Assembly: GCA_965262315.1 (NCBI GenBank)
Contig: CBDHFJ010000020.1
Coordinates: 1 to 23,648 of the forward strand
Source of the DNA: JBCCFK01 sp965262315
GTDB lineage: Bacteria; Actinomycetota; Acidimicrobiia; Acidimicrobiales; UBA8592
Length of the DNA: 23,648 nt
Direction: 5' to 3'
The position numbers were made by a program, and so were the translations under genes. How positions within the stretch are numbered: position 1 is the stretch's first letter; each line of letters begins with the position of its first letter. Below, in pieces: positions 1 through 7,234 of the stretch. The notes beneath the pieces were generated by a model. That model ran no database searches. It had not been told where the DNA came from and saw only the letters and a list, made by a program, of their open reading frames with translations.

Positions 1-1000
1 CAAGGGGTCGGCGAGGCGACCTTCGATCTCGGACTGGGGCCCGTCACGCAGGTGTACGGATCGCAGGGCATCCCGTCGATCCGCGCAGCAGCCCACCTGG
101 TCACCACGGGCGAGTGCCGCGCCGTGGCCGTGTGTGCGGCCGGCGCGAGCATCCTCCGCGACGACGGCGCGACCGCACCGTGGACCCGACCGGCCAACGA
201 GCTGGTCGTGGGCTACGGGCTCTTCACCGCCGCCGAGTTCGCACTGATGGCCCGTCGCCACATGATCGACCACGGCACCACCCCCGAGCACCTCGCCACC
301 GTGGCGGCCACCATCCGGAACAACGGCTCGGCCCATCCGGGCGCGGTCTATCGCGGTCGCGGGTCCGTTCACACCGCAGGACATCCTCGACTCGCGGATG
401 GTGGCCGATCCGTTCCATCTGCTCGACTGCTCGATGACCTCGGAGGGCGGCTGCGCCATGGTGCTGATGCACGCCGACGCTGCGGCGGATCTGCCGCACC
501 GTCCGGTCCACATCCTCGGATCGGCGTCGGACCATCTGGGGATGGCCTACGCCCAGGCGCCGGCGTGGGACCTCCGAGCGGACTCCGGCCACCCCGCTGG
601 CTACGTCGGTCGGCGCGCCGCCGAGACGGTGTGGCGACAATCCGGGCTCGGCCCTCGCGATGTCGACGTCTGCGAGTTCTACGACCCGTTCAGCTTCGAG
701 ATCATCCGGCAGTTCGAGGCGTTCGGCTTCTGCGCCGAGGGCGAGGGTGGCGACTTCGTGATGGGCGGCACGATCGGACCGGGTGGCCGGTTCCCCGTGA
801 CCACCGACGGGGGCACGATGAGCTTCAGCCACGCCGGGATCATCTGCCAGCAGGTCCAGCGGGTCATGCGTGGCGCGGAGCAACTGCGGGGTGCGTGCCC
901 GTCGATGCAGGTGGCCGACGCCGAGGTGGCGCTGTGCACCAACGGCGGCTCTGGCGCGCTGTTCAACGACCTGATGCTGCTTGGGGTCGACCGGCCATGA
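1..1000 (+). pseudogene. Thiolase-like lipid-transfer/aldolase protein (5' partial, frameshifted)
   Basis: The reading frame enters from before the window and matches the SCPx/Ltp-type thiolase-fold family, which in actinobacteria acts on acyl-CoA side chains, for example retro-aldol cleavage by Ltp2. In the first frame I see VYGSQG where ordinary thiolases have the nucleophilic Cys (C-G-S), so Tyr (codon 55-57) replaces Cys. NNGSAHPGAV and GRG follow. Homology then moves to another frame at about 361: PFTPQDILDSRMVADPF, LLDC, YDPFSFE, GEGG and GGTMSFSHAG, to the TGA at 998-1000. One extra G in GGG (361-363) explains the shift: removing it gives a continuous Gly-Arg-Gly-Pro-Phe. The stop overlaps the next gene's start (ATGA), which is typical of a thiolase/DUF35 operon. 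It is either a sequencing error or a real lesion. The family call is firm; the substrate is unknown. Confidence 0.85.
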
Positions 1001-1413
1001 GCGTCCTGGAGCCGTGCGTCCACGGCATCCCGCTACCGCGCCCGTCACCGGAGGCGGCGCCGTACTGGGAAGGAACTCGGCTCGGCGAACTGCGCTTCCA
1101 GTCGTGTACGGCATGCGGGGCGCCGAACTTCGGTCCGGGTCTCCGGTGCCACCGGTGCCAGAGCGACGCCCTCGAGTGGCGGGCGTCGGCGGGCACGGGT
1201 GCCGTGTACTCCTGGACCGTCGTGTGGCGCCCCCAGACGCCGGCATTCGCCGTCCCGTACGCGCCTGCGATCGTCCGGCTCGACGAGGGGTACGACATGG
1301 TCTCGGCGCTGGTCGGCACGGATCCCGATGACATCACCGCCGGGATGCGGGTGCGGGTGGAGTTCCACCGCGTCGACGACACCATCACGCTGCCGTTCTT
1401 CGGACCGAGCTGA
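997..1413 (+). CDS. Zn-ribbon/OB-fold (DUF35) acyl-CoA-binding partner protein
   Basis: This 138-residue protein has the standard DUF35 layout. An N-terminal helical part (PYWEGTRLGELRFQ) leads into a rubredoxin-like zinc ribbon with C37-x2-C40 and C51-x2-C54, then an OB fold (GAVYSWTVVWRP, VRLDEGYDMVSALVG, GMRVRVEF). Such proteins bind thiolase-fold partners and acyl-CoA. In steroid side-chain degradation the DUF35 domain of ChsH2 pairs with the aldolase Ltp2. The start is the ATG overlapping the upstream thiolase stop (ATGA), implying translational coupling and a complex. Because of the upstream frameshift, a naive reading of frame 1 fuses the thiolase N-terminus to this protein; that fusion is an artefact. 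Substrate not inferable. Confidence 0.9.
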   Translation: MSVLEPCVHGIPLPRPSPEAAPYWEGTRLGELRFQSCTACGAPNFGPGLRCHRCQSDALEWRASAGTGAVYSWTVVWRPQTPAFAVPYAPAIVRLDEGYDMVSALVGTDPDDITAGMRVRVEFHRVDDTITLPFFGPS

Positions 1414-1551
1414 CGCTCGGCGCGCGGCGCGGTACTCGACGCGCGGACGGCAGACCGCGGACCGGGTGCCGAGGATCGAGGTGGACCGGATCGTCGACGT
1501 GGCGAGCTCAGCTGAGCGACCGCTGCTTCGAGACACCTGGAGCGCCGCCAC

Positions 1552-1557
1552 TACGCT
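1552..1557 (+). promoter_or_regulatory. -10 box of a probable leaderless promoter
   Basis: TACGCT fits TANNNT and ends exactly 6 nt before the ATG of the crotonase-fold gene at 1564. There is no Shine-Dalgarno between them. This spacing would place the transcription start at the A of ATG. The rest of the 150-base gap (1414-1563) shows nothing else convincing. Confidence 0.5.
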
Positions 1558-1563
1558 CCCGCC

Positions 1564-2397
1564 ATGGCCGAGGACCCCGCAGAGCTCGAAGAGAAGGTGC
1601 GGTTCGAGATCGTGAACCAGGTGGCCTGGATCACGATCGACAACCCCGACAAGGGAAACGCGATGACGCCCGGGATGCGAGATCGCATGGCCGGGTTGTT
1701 CGAGTCCCTCAACGGGCAGTTCGACGCGAGGGCCGTGGTGCTGACGGCGAGCGGTGAGAAGCTCTTCTGCCCAGGCGCCGACATCTCGGTGGGGCGTGAC
1801 TACGCCCCGCGGCCCGACGACGCTCCGGCCCTGGCCGTCGGCGAGCCGCGCCGCATGATGCTGCGGGGCCAACACACCCTGATGCCGTCGATCCTCGACT
1901 GCGAGCTGCCCGTCATCGCCGCAGTGAACGGGACCGCGGCGGGCATGGGCGCACACCTCGCGCTCATGTGCGACCTGGTGATCATGGCGGACAACGCCAA
2001 GTTCATCGAGATCTTCGCTCGCCGGGGGCTGGTGCCCGACGCGCTCGGCACCTGGATCCTGCCCCGGTTGATCGGACCGCTGAAGACCAAGGAGCTGATG
2101 TTCTTCGCCGACGACGTCCCGGCCGCCCACGCGCTGGAGCTGGGCCTGTGCAACAAAGTGGTGCCGGGCACCGAGCTGATCTCGGCGGCCACCGAGTGGG
2201 CCGAGCGCCTGGCTGCCGGGCCCACCAAGGCCCACATGTTCACCAAGTGGCTGGTCAACCGGGCGCTGGACGTCGACCGGAACACCATCGCCGAGGAGGA
2301 GAGCTGGGCCGTCGAGCTCAACACCGGCACGGTCGACAGCCAGGAAGGCATCGCCAGCTTCCAGGAACGACGCGATCCCGTCTGGCGCGGATACTGA
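1564..2397 (+). CDS. Enoyl-CoA hydratase/isomerase (crotonase) family protein
   Basis: 277 residues, the normal length for a crotonase-fold enzyme, which binds acyl-CoA and stabilises an enolate in an oxyanion hole. The oxyanion-hole segments are visible as CPGADIS (69-75) and GTAAGMGA (123-130), followed by ALMCDLVIMADNAKF and GLVPDALGTWILPRLIG. The usual hydratase Glu pair (rat Glu144/Glu164) appears absent: His131 stands at the first position and Phe151 near the second. Asp159 in VPD is instead placed like the catalytic Asp of PaaG-type isomerases. It may therefore be an isomerase, hydrolase or lyase rather than a hydratase. It follows the thiolase/DUF35 pair by 150 nt and precedes the next gene by 13 nt. 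Cytoplasmic, with no signal peptide. Family certain, reaction uncertain. Confidence 0.88.
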   Translation: MAEDPAELEEKVRFEIVNQVAWITIDNPDKGNAMTPGMRDRMAGLFESLNGQFDARAVVLTASGEKLFCPGADISVGRDYAPRPDDAPALAVGEPRRMMLRGQHTLMPSILDCELPVIAAVNGTAAGMGAHLALMCDLVIMADNAKFIEIFARRGLVPDALGTWILPRLIGPLKTKELMFFADDVPAAHALELGLCNKVVPGTELISAATEWAERLAAGPTKAHMFTKWLVNRALDVDRNTIAEEESWAVELNTGTVDSQEGIASFQERRDPVWRGY

Positions 2398-2410
2398 ACG
2401 GCGAGACGGC

Positions 2411-3844
2411 ATGAAGGCCTGGCTGGCGCGCACGCTCGTCTTCGGCAGCTCGGCCGCCGTCCTGGTCCTCGAGATCCTGGCCGGCCGGCTGCTGGCGCCC
2501 TACGTGGGCGTTTCGCTCGAGACCTTCACCGGCATCATCGGTGTGGTCCTGGCCGGCATCGCGCTGGGCTCCTGGGGCGGGGGTGTCCTCGCTGATCATC
2601 GCGACGCTCGCGCCGCGATCGGACCTGCGCTCGCCCTCGGGGGCGCGCTGGCCTGGTTGTCGCTCCCGATCATCCGGAGCCTCGGCCCTCAGTTCGGCGA
2701 CGGGCCCGTCTCGGTCCTGGTGCTCACGACGGCCGGCTTCTTCCTCCCGTCGGCGGTGCTGTCGGCCGTCAGCCCCATGGTGGCCAAGCTGCGGCTCCGC
2801 GATCTGAGCGACACCGGCTCGGTCGTGGGCGGGCTGTCGGCAGCGGGGACCGTCGGCGCCCTGGCGGGCGTGTTCATCACCGGCTTCGTCCTGATCTCGG
2901 CCATCCCCACCAGGCCGATCGTCGTGATGGTCGGCGCCGCGTTGGTCGTCGGCGGGGCGGCCACCCATTGGGCGCTCCAGCGCCAGCGACCGACGGTTGG
3001 CGCCGCTGCCCTGATCCTGCTCGCCGGGGTCGGCGGGATCACCTCGACGGCCCCATGCCAGTTCGAGACCGGCTACGCGTGCGTGACCATCGAGGTGGAC
3101 CCGGACAACCCGAGCGGCCGCAGCCTCTACCTCGACCAGCTCCGCCATGCCTACGTGGACCTCGACGATCCGACGGTGCTCGACATCCGGTACATCCGCC
3201 TGTTCGCTCAGGCCAGCGAGCCGATCCGAGCTGGCGAGCCGATCCGCACCCTGCACCTCGGCGGCGGGGGGTTCAGCTTCCCGCAGTACCTCCAGCACGT
3301 GCGCGGCGGGGGCTTCGACCTGGTGCTCGAGATCGACCGCGACCTCGTCGACATCGCCGAGGACGAGTTGGGATTCGTGCAGACCCCTGACCTCCAGGTG
3401 CGCACCGGCGATGCCCGCAACGCGGTCGACGAGCTCCCGGAGGACGACTACGACCTGGTCATCGGCGACGCCTTCGGTGGGAGCTCGGTGCCGTGGCATC
3501 TCACGACCCGCGAGTTCCTGGAGGAAGTCGACCGGGTCCTCCGCGTCGACGGCCTGTACGTGATGAACGTCATCGACGGCGGCAGCAACCGGTTCGCGCG
3601 CGCCCAGGTCGCGACCCTACGGCAGGTGTTCGAGCACGTGCAGGTGATCGTGCCCCCGACCGGCGTACCCGAGTTCCGGCGCGTCAATCAGGTGCTGGTG
3701 GCGTCGCAGGCGCCGATACCGGCGCTGCCCATCGCCGATGCCGATGGCCGGCTGATCCCCGAGGGCGACCTCGACACGTTCGTCGACGGAGCCAACCCGC
3801 TGCGCGACGACTTCGCCCCGGTGGACCAACTCCTGTTCAGCTGA
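2411..3844 (+). CDS. Membrane-anchored spermidine-synthase-like methyltransferase-fold protein
   Basis: 477 residues in two halves. Residues about 5-215 form roughly seven hydrophobic helices (for example VLVLEILAGRLLAPYVG, TGIIGVVLAGIALGSW, VLVLTTAGFFLPSAVL). Residues about 220-470 form a Rossmann-type spermidine-synthase fold: LHLGGGGFSFPQYL, VLEIDRDLVDIAEDEL, VRTGDARN, DYDLVIGDAFGG, TREFLEEVDRVLRVDGLYVMNVID. True aminopropyltransferases have a GGGDGG-type motif and a catalytic Asp after the acidic strand. Here the glycine motif reads GGGGFS and the later motif DAFGG, so polyamine synthesis is doubtful. Comparable fused membrane/spermidine-synthase-like proteins are widespread in actinobacteria without a settled role. 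The ATG lies 13 nt after the crotonase stop, so co-transcription is likely. The 66-base gap after it is convergent with the next gene and shows no clear hairpin. Confidence 0.85.
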   Translation: MKAWLARTLVFGSSAAVLVLEILAGRLLAPYVGVSLETFTGIIGVVLAGIALGSWGGGVLADHRDARAAIGPALALGGALAWLSLPIIRSLGPQFGDGPVSVLVLTTAGFFLPSAVLSAVSPMVAKLRLRDLSDTGSVVGGLSAAGTVGALAGVFITGFVLISAIPTRPIVVMVGAALVVGGAATHWALQRQRPTVGAAALILLAGVGGITSTAPCQFETGYACVTIEVDPDNPSGRSLYLDQLRHAYVDLDDPTVLDIRYIRLFAQASEPIRAGEPIRTLHLGGGGFSFPQYLQHVRGGGFDLVLEIDRDLVDIAEDELGFVQTPDLQVRTGDARNAVDELPEDDYDLVIGDAFGGSSVPWHLTTREFLEEVDRVLRVDGLYVMNVIDGGSNRFARAQVATLRQVFEHVQVIVPPTGVPEFRRVNQVLVASQAPIPALPIADADGRLIPEGDLDTFVDGANPLRDDFAPVDQLLFS

Positions 3845-3910
3845 CCGCCGAGCGCCGACGGGTCGCCGGATCGAGCCAGGCCAGGTCGAACGCCCGACAT
3901 CGGGGAGCCG

Positions 3911-4966
3911 TCAGTCCAGGCCGTCGTGATGGCCGATGACCTCGGCCATCAGGTCGATGGTCGCCAAGTCGGTGGTGCGAATGATCACTCCGGTCACGCC
4001 GCGGGGCACGGACCCGGGATAGCGCGCCCGAATCCGGCCGGGCGGACCGATGAGGCCGTTGCGGTCGATGTAGTCGTCGGGCACCGCCGCGATCGCTCCG
4101 TCCTTGTCGCCGGACCGCCACCGGTCACGAATCAGGTCCGCGGCCTCGGGGAATCCGCGTCGAGCCATGGCGTCGTGGTGGTAGTTGCGATCCTCCGACC
4201 CCATGCCACCCACATACATGGCCGTCTGGGGCTTGCGACGCTCGATGGCCGCCTGCACGTCGTCGGTGATCTCGACCTGCAGCGTGGTGAAGATCTGGAA
4301 CGCGTCGCGGGGAACCGCATCGGCGGCACGGCGTGCGAAGCCGCGCTCGAGGTCGGGACCGAATCGCTCCCAGCCGTCTTCGTCGTAGCCCATGGGGAGC
4401 CAGCCGTCGGCGACCTCGGCACACAACCGCGTGTTCAGTGGCGCCCCCGACGCCAACCAGAGCTCGATCCCGTCGGTGGGATGCAGGATCGACTTGAGCG
4501 GCTTGCCCTGACCGACCGCGCCGTCGCCCGTCCATGGCAGCGGGATCTGTCGACCGTCGTGGGACACCGGCGCCTCCCGGGCCAGGACCTTGCGCATGAT
4601 CGCCACGTAGTCCCGGAGCCAATGGTGCGGGCTGCCCCACGGGCGCCCGTGCCAACCCTCGACGATCTGCGGTCCGGAGACGCCGAGTCCGATGATCGTG
4701 CGCCCACCGCCGGCGAGCGCGTCGATGGTCATCGCGTGCATGGCGGTCGCGGCCGGGGTGCGCGCCGCGACCTGCACCACACCGGTCGCCAACTTGATGC
4801 GGTTCGTCAGTGCCGCCAGGTACGCCAGTGGCGAGAGGGCGTCGACCCCGTAGGCCTCGGCCGTCCACACGGAGTGGAAGCCGACCGCCTCCGCTCGCTG
4901 GACGACCTCGACCGGAAGGTCGAGTCGAGCCTGGTTGTAGAGATCGAGGCCGAGCGCCAGCTTCAC
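3911..4966 (-). CDS. F420-dependent LLM-class oxidoreductase, Rv3520c-like
   Basis: 351 residues of the luciferase-like monooxygenase (LLM) TIM-barrel superfamily. The sequence follows the Mycobacterium Rv3520c group (TIGR03559-type) closely as I recall it: WTAEAYGVDALSPLAYLA, LATGVVQVAARTPAATAM, LGLGVSGPQIVEGWHG, a distal ADGWLPMGYDEDGW and MYVGGMGSEDRNYHHD. These enzymes are expected to use coenzyme F420 for hydride transfer; the substrate is unknown. I chose the GTG at 4966 because the protein then begins V(M)KLALGLDLYNQARLDL, the usual family start, and a TAGGGT -10 lies 8 nt upstream. An upstream ATG (5038) would add 24 non-conserved residues and run through the operator region. It is divergent from the efflux pump and regulator genes and may share their control. 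Confidence 0.9.
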   Translation of the reverse strand: MKLALGLDLYNQARLDLPVEVVQRAEAVGFHSVWTAEAYGVDALSPLAYLAALTNRIKLATGVVQVAARTPAATAMHAMTIDALAGGGRTIIGLGVSGPQIVEGWHGRPWGSPHHWLRDYVAIMRKVLAREAPVSHDGRQIPLPWTGDGAVGQGKPLKSILHPTDGIELWLASGAPLNTRLCAEVADGWLPMGYDEDGWERFGPDLERGFARRAADAVPRDAFQIFTTLQVEITDDVQAAIERRKPQTAMYVGGMGSEDRNYHHDAMARRGFPEAADLIRDRWRSGDKDGAIAAVPDDYIDRNGLIGPPGRIRARYPGSVPRGVTGVIIRTTDLATIDLMAEVIGHHDGLD

Positions 4967-4974
4967 GGCGCCCG

Positions 4975-4980
4975 ACCCTA
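4975..4980 (-). promoter_or_regulatory. -10 box of the Rv3520c-like gene
   Basis: On the minus strand this reads TAGGGT, 8 nt before the GTG start at 4966, with no ribosome binding site between. A leaderless or nearly leaderless transcript is inferred. I found no convincing -35. Confidence 0.4.
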
Positions 4981-5013
4981 CCCGGACCGACCCAACCGGC
5001 CAGTCGTGACTTG

Positions 5014-5050
5014 TGCAACAAACCGTTGCATAGCGCAACAGCGTGTTGCA
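5014..5050. promoter_or_regulatory. Twin palindromic operators (probable TetR-family sites)
   Basis: Two 17-bp sites, TGCAACAAACCGTTGCA (5014-5030) and CGCAACAGCGTGTTGCA (5034-5050), each match TGCAACA-N3-TGTTGCA with one mismatch. Their centres (5022 and 5042) are 20 bp apart, about two helical turns. TCGTGA (5004-5009) and TCACGA (5054-5059) flank the pair almost symmetrically. The sites overlap the likely pump promoter and lie upstream of the divergent LLM gene. The TetR encoded at the end of the pump operon is the natural candidate ligand-responsive repressor; binding is inferred. Confidence 0.72.
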
Positions 5051-5054
5051 GAAT
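5026..5054 (+). promoter_or_regulatory. Sigma-70-type promoter of the efflux pump operon
   Basis: TTGCAT (5026-5031), a 17-nt spacer, then CAGAAT (5049-5054). The -35 lies inside the first operator and the spacer covers the second, so a bound repressor would block polymerase. A GGAGAG ribosome binding site precedes the ATG at 5085. Confidence 0.5.
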
Positions 5055-5084
5055 CACGAGACCCCCCGGCGCTGGAGAGAGCCC

Positions 5085-6635
5085 ATGGATCCAACCGTCC
5101 CCATCGATGCCGAGCACGGCCACCCCCGCAAATGGCTGATCCTGTCGATCATGTGCACCTGCCTGGTACTGGTGGTGGCCGGTGTGAGCTCGCTCAACAT
5201 CGCCATCCCCTCCATCATCGAGGACCTCGAGCCGACCTCGCGCGAGACCCTCTGGATCGTCGACGCCTACGCCCTGGTCTTCGCCGGGCTCCTCCTGCCC
5301 GCCGGCGCGCTGGGCGACCGCTACGGACGAAAGGGGGCGCTGATCATCGGCCTCGGCATCTTCGCCGCCGGCGCCATCTGGTCCGCATACTCCGGCAGTC
5401 CCACCGAGCTGATCATCGCCCGATCATCGATGGGCATCGGGGCCGCCTTCGTCATGCCGGCGACGCTGTCGATCCTGGTCCACGTGTTCCCGGTGCACGA
5501 GCGGGCCAAGGCGATCGCGGTCTGGTCGGGCTTCGCCGGCGCCGGTGGCGCCATCGGCATCATCGGCGGCGGCGCGCTGCTCGAGGCGTTCTGGTGGGGA
5601 TCGGTCTTCTTCATCAACGTGCCCATCGCCGTGCTCGCCGCCGTCCTGATCGCCACCATGGTTCCGACCTCGAAGGACCCCGACGGCCATCCCCTCGACG
5701 GCACCGGATCGCTCCTCTCCATCGCGGGCCTCGGTGCCCTCGTGTACGCCATCATCGAGGGCGGCGAGGTGGGTTGGAGCTCCGGGGTCACCATCGGCTG
5801 GTTCGTGGCCGCCGCGGTCTTCCTCGCCGGCTTCGTGCAGTGGGAGCGCACCCGACGCCACCCGATGCTCGACCCCCGCCTGTTCCGCCATCGACCCTTC
5901 GCCCTGGGCTCGTTCACCGTGACGATCTCGTTCGTGGTGATGTTCGGCTTCTTCTTCATCATCACCCAGTACTTCCAGTTCGGGCAGGGGCACTCCCCGC
6001 TCCAGGCCGGTCTGCGGATGCTGCCGTTCGCACTGACGATGATCGTGGTCGCCCCACGCAGCCCCAGGTTGGCCGAGGCGCTCGGCAAGCGGGGCGCCAT
6101 CGCCACCGGTCTGCTCGTCCAGGCGGCCGGATTCACCATCCTCGCCACCGTCGGCCTCGACACGAGCTACATCGTCGTGGTCCTCTCGATGGTGCTCCTG
6201 GCGGCCGGTATGGCGACCCTGATGCCGGCCGGCTCCGAAGCCATCGTGTCCTCGCTGCCGCCGAGCAAGGCGGGCGTGGGATCCGCAGTCAACGACACCA
6301 CCCGAGAGGTCGGCGGCGCGCTGGGCATCGCCGTCCTGGGCACGCTGCTGTCGTCGGGCTACCGCTCCGGCGTCGAGGACGCAGCAGCACCGCTCCCGCC
6401 CGAGGCTCGCGAGCTCGCCGAGGACGGCATCGGCGGGGCGTTTCGGGTGGCCCAGCAGACGGGCGACCTCCAGCTCGTCGACGCGGCGCGCGACGCGTTC
6501 GTCGACGGCATGTCGCTCGCCTTCACCGTTGCCGCGGTGATCGGCGTGGCCGCAGCTGGCATCATCTACGCCCGCTACCCCCGAAAGGGCCACGAGCCCG
6601 CACCGATGACCGACGAGACCCTCACCACCGCATGA
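5085..6635 (+). CDS. DHA2-family (14-TMS) MFS drug-efflux transporter
   Basis: 516 residues, in the usual range for EmrB/QacA-type proton-driven multidrug exporters. The conserved loop 2-3 motif A is present as GDRYGRKG. The family-typical SLNIAIPSIIEDL opening segment, the WIVDAYALVFAGLLLPAGALGD stretch, the RSSMGIGAAFVMPATLSIL helix and GAVLLEAF-like motif C region (IGIIGGGALLEAFWW) are visible. About 14 hydrophobic segments span the protein, and a C-terminal helix follows a soluble loop (380-440 region: PPEARELAEDG). The ATG at 5085 has GGAGAG about 7 nt upstream; an in-frame GTG at 5043 sits inside the operator and is rejected. The stop overlaps the TetR start (ATGA), so pump and regulator are one operon. 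Role inferred: export of a toxic or pathway compound. Substrate unknown. Confidence 0.93.
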   Translation: MDPTVPIDAEHGHPRKWLILSIMCTCLVLVVAGVSSLNIAIPSIIEDLEPTSRETLWIVDAYALVFAGLLLPAGALGDRYGRKGALIIGLGIFAAGAIWSAYSGSPTELIIARSSMGIGAAFVMPATLSILVHVFPVHERAKAIAVWSGFAGAGGAIGIIGGGALLEAFWWGSVFFINVPIAVLAAVLIATMVPTSKDPDGHPLDGTGSLLSIAGLGALVYAIIEGGEVGWSSGVTIGWFVAAAVFLAGFVQWERTRRHPMLDPRLFRHRPFALGSFTVTISFVVMFGFFFIITQYFQFGQGHSPLQAGLRMLPFALTMIVVAPRSPRLAEALGKRGAIATGLLVQAAGFTILATVGLDTSYIVVVLSMVLLAAGMATLMPAGSEAIVSSLPPSKAGVGSAVNDTTREVGGALGIAVLGTLLSSGYRSGVEDAAAPLPPEARELAEDGIGGAFRVAQQTGDLQLVDAARDAFVDGMSLAFTVAAVIGVAAAGIIYARYPRKGHEPAPMTDETLTTA

Positions 6636-7222
6636 CCACACCGGCCGCCGGCGACGCTCCGCTCGACCCTCGGGTCGAGCGCACCCGCTCGGTGGTGCTC
6701 GGTGCCACCGCAGACCTGCTGGCGGAGGACGGCTTCGAGCGCATCACGGTCGAAGCCATCGCCGAGCGGTCGGGCGTGGCGAGGTCGACGATCTACCGCA
6801 ACTGGCCCACCACAGCCGACCTGCTGGTGGAGGCGTTCGCGGTGTTGGTCGACAAGGGACCACCGCCGGACCTCGGCTCCCTCCGCGCCGACCTGATGGC
6901 GCTGGGCCGCGAGCTGGCGAGAGGCCTGTCGACCGCGGCTTGGGGTCACGCCCTGCCGTCGCTGATCAGTGGAGCCGCCCACGACCCCGAGCTCGCCCGG
7001 GCGCAACGAGCGTTCTCTCGTGCGCGCCGACTCGAGATCGGCGAGGTCTTCCTCCGGGCCGTCGCGCGCAACGAGATCCACCCCTTGGACGACCCCGGCG
7101 AAGTCGCAGAGGCCTTCGCCGCACCGTTCTTCTTCCGCGCGCTGATGACGGGGGAGCCGCTCGACCACGCCTTCGTCGACCGTCATGTCGACCGCATCGT
7201 CGCGGCCATGACCGACGACTGA
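6632..7222 (+). CDS. TetR/AcrR-family transcriptional regulator
   Basis: 196 residues. The N-terminal helix-turn-helix spans roughly residues 17-63, with ITVEAIAERSGVARSTIYRNWPTTADLL giving the recognition helix (S-T-I-Y-R-N-W). The remaining 130 residues are a helical ligand-binding/dimerisation domain with no recognised signature beyond a TetR_C-like pattern (DDPGEVAEAFAAPFFFRALMTGEP). The start overlaps the pump's stop (ATGA). It probably represses its own operon and perhaps the divergent LLM gene through the twin TGCAACA sites at 5014-5050, with pump substrates as inducers. That assignment rests on operon context only. It ends 12 nt from the convergent LLM gene. Confidence 0.93.
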   Translation: MTTPAAGDAPLDPRVERTRSVVLGATADLLAEDGFERITVEAIAERSGVARSTIYRNWPTTADLLVEAFAVLVDKGPPPDLGSLRADLMALGRELARGLSTAAWGHALPSLISGAAHDPELARAQRAFSRARRLEIGEVFLRAVARNEIHPLDDPGEVAEAFAAPFFFRALMTGEPLDHAFVDRHVDRIVAAMTDD

Positions 7223-7234
7223 CCGCCGCCGGAG

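Noticed and set aside
52..1413. A single 453-residue fusion of thiolase N-terminus and DUF35
   Set aside because: The middle of this frame is non-homologous Arg/Pro-rich sequence. The real thiolase continues in another frame, and DUF35 starts at its own ATGA overlap.
3926..7222. A 1098-codon open frame on the plus strand from 3926
   Set aside because: It is the antisense shadow of the Rv3520c-like gene and an out-of-frame read of the MFS gene, joined to the real TetR frame. Long spurious frames are expected at this GC content.
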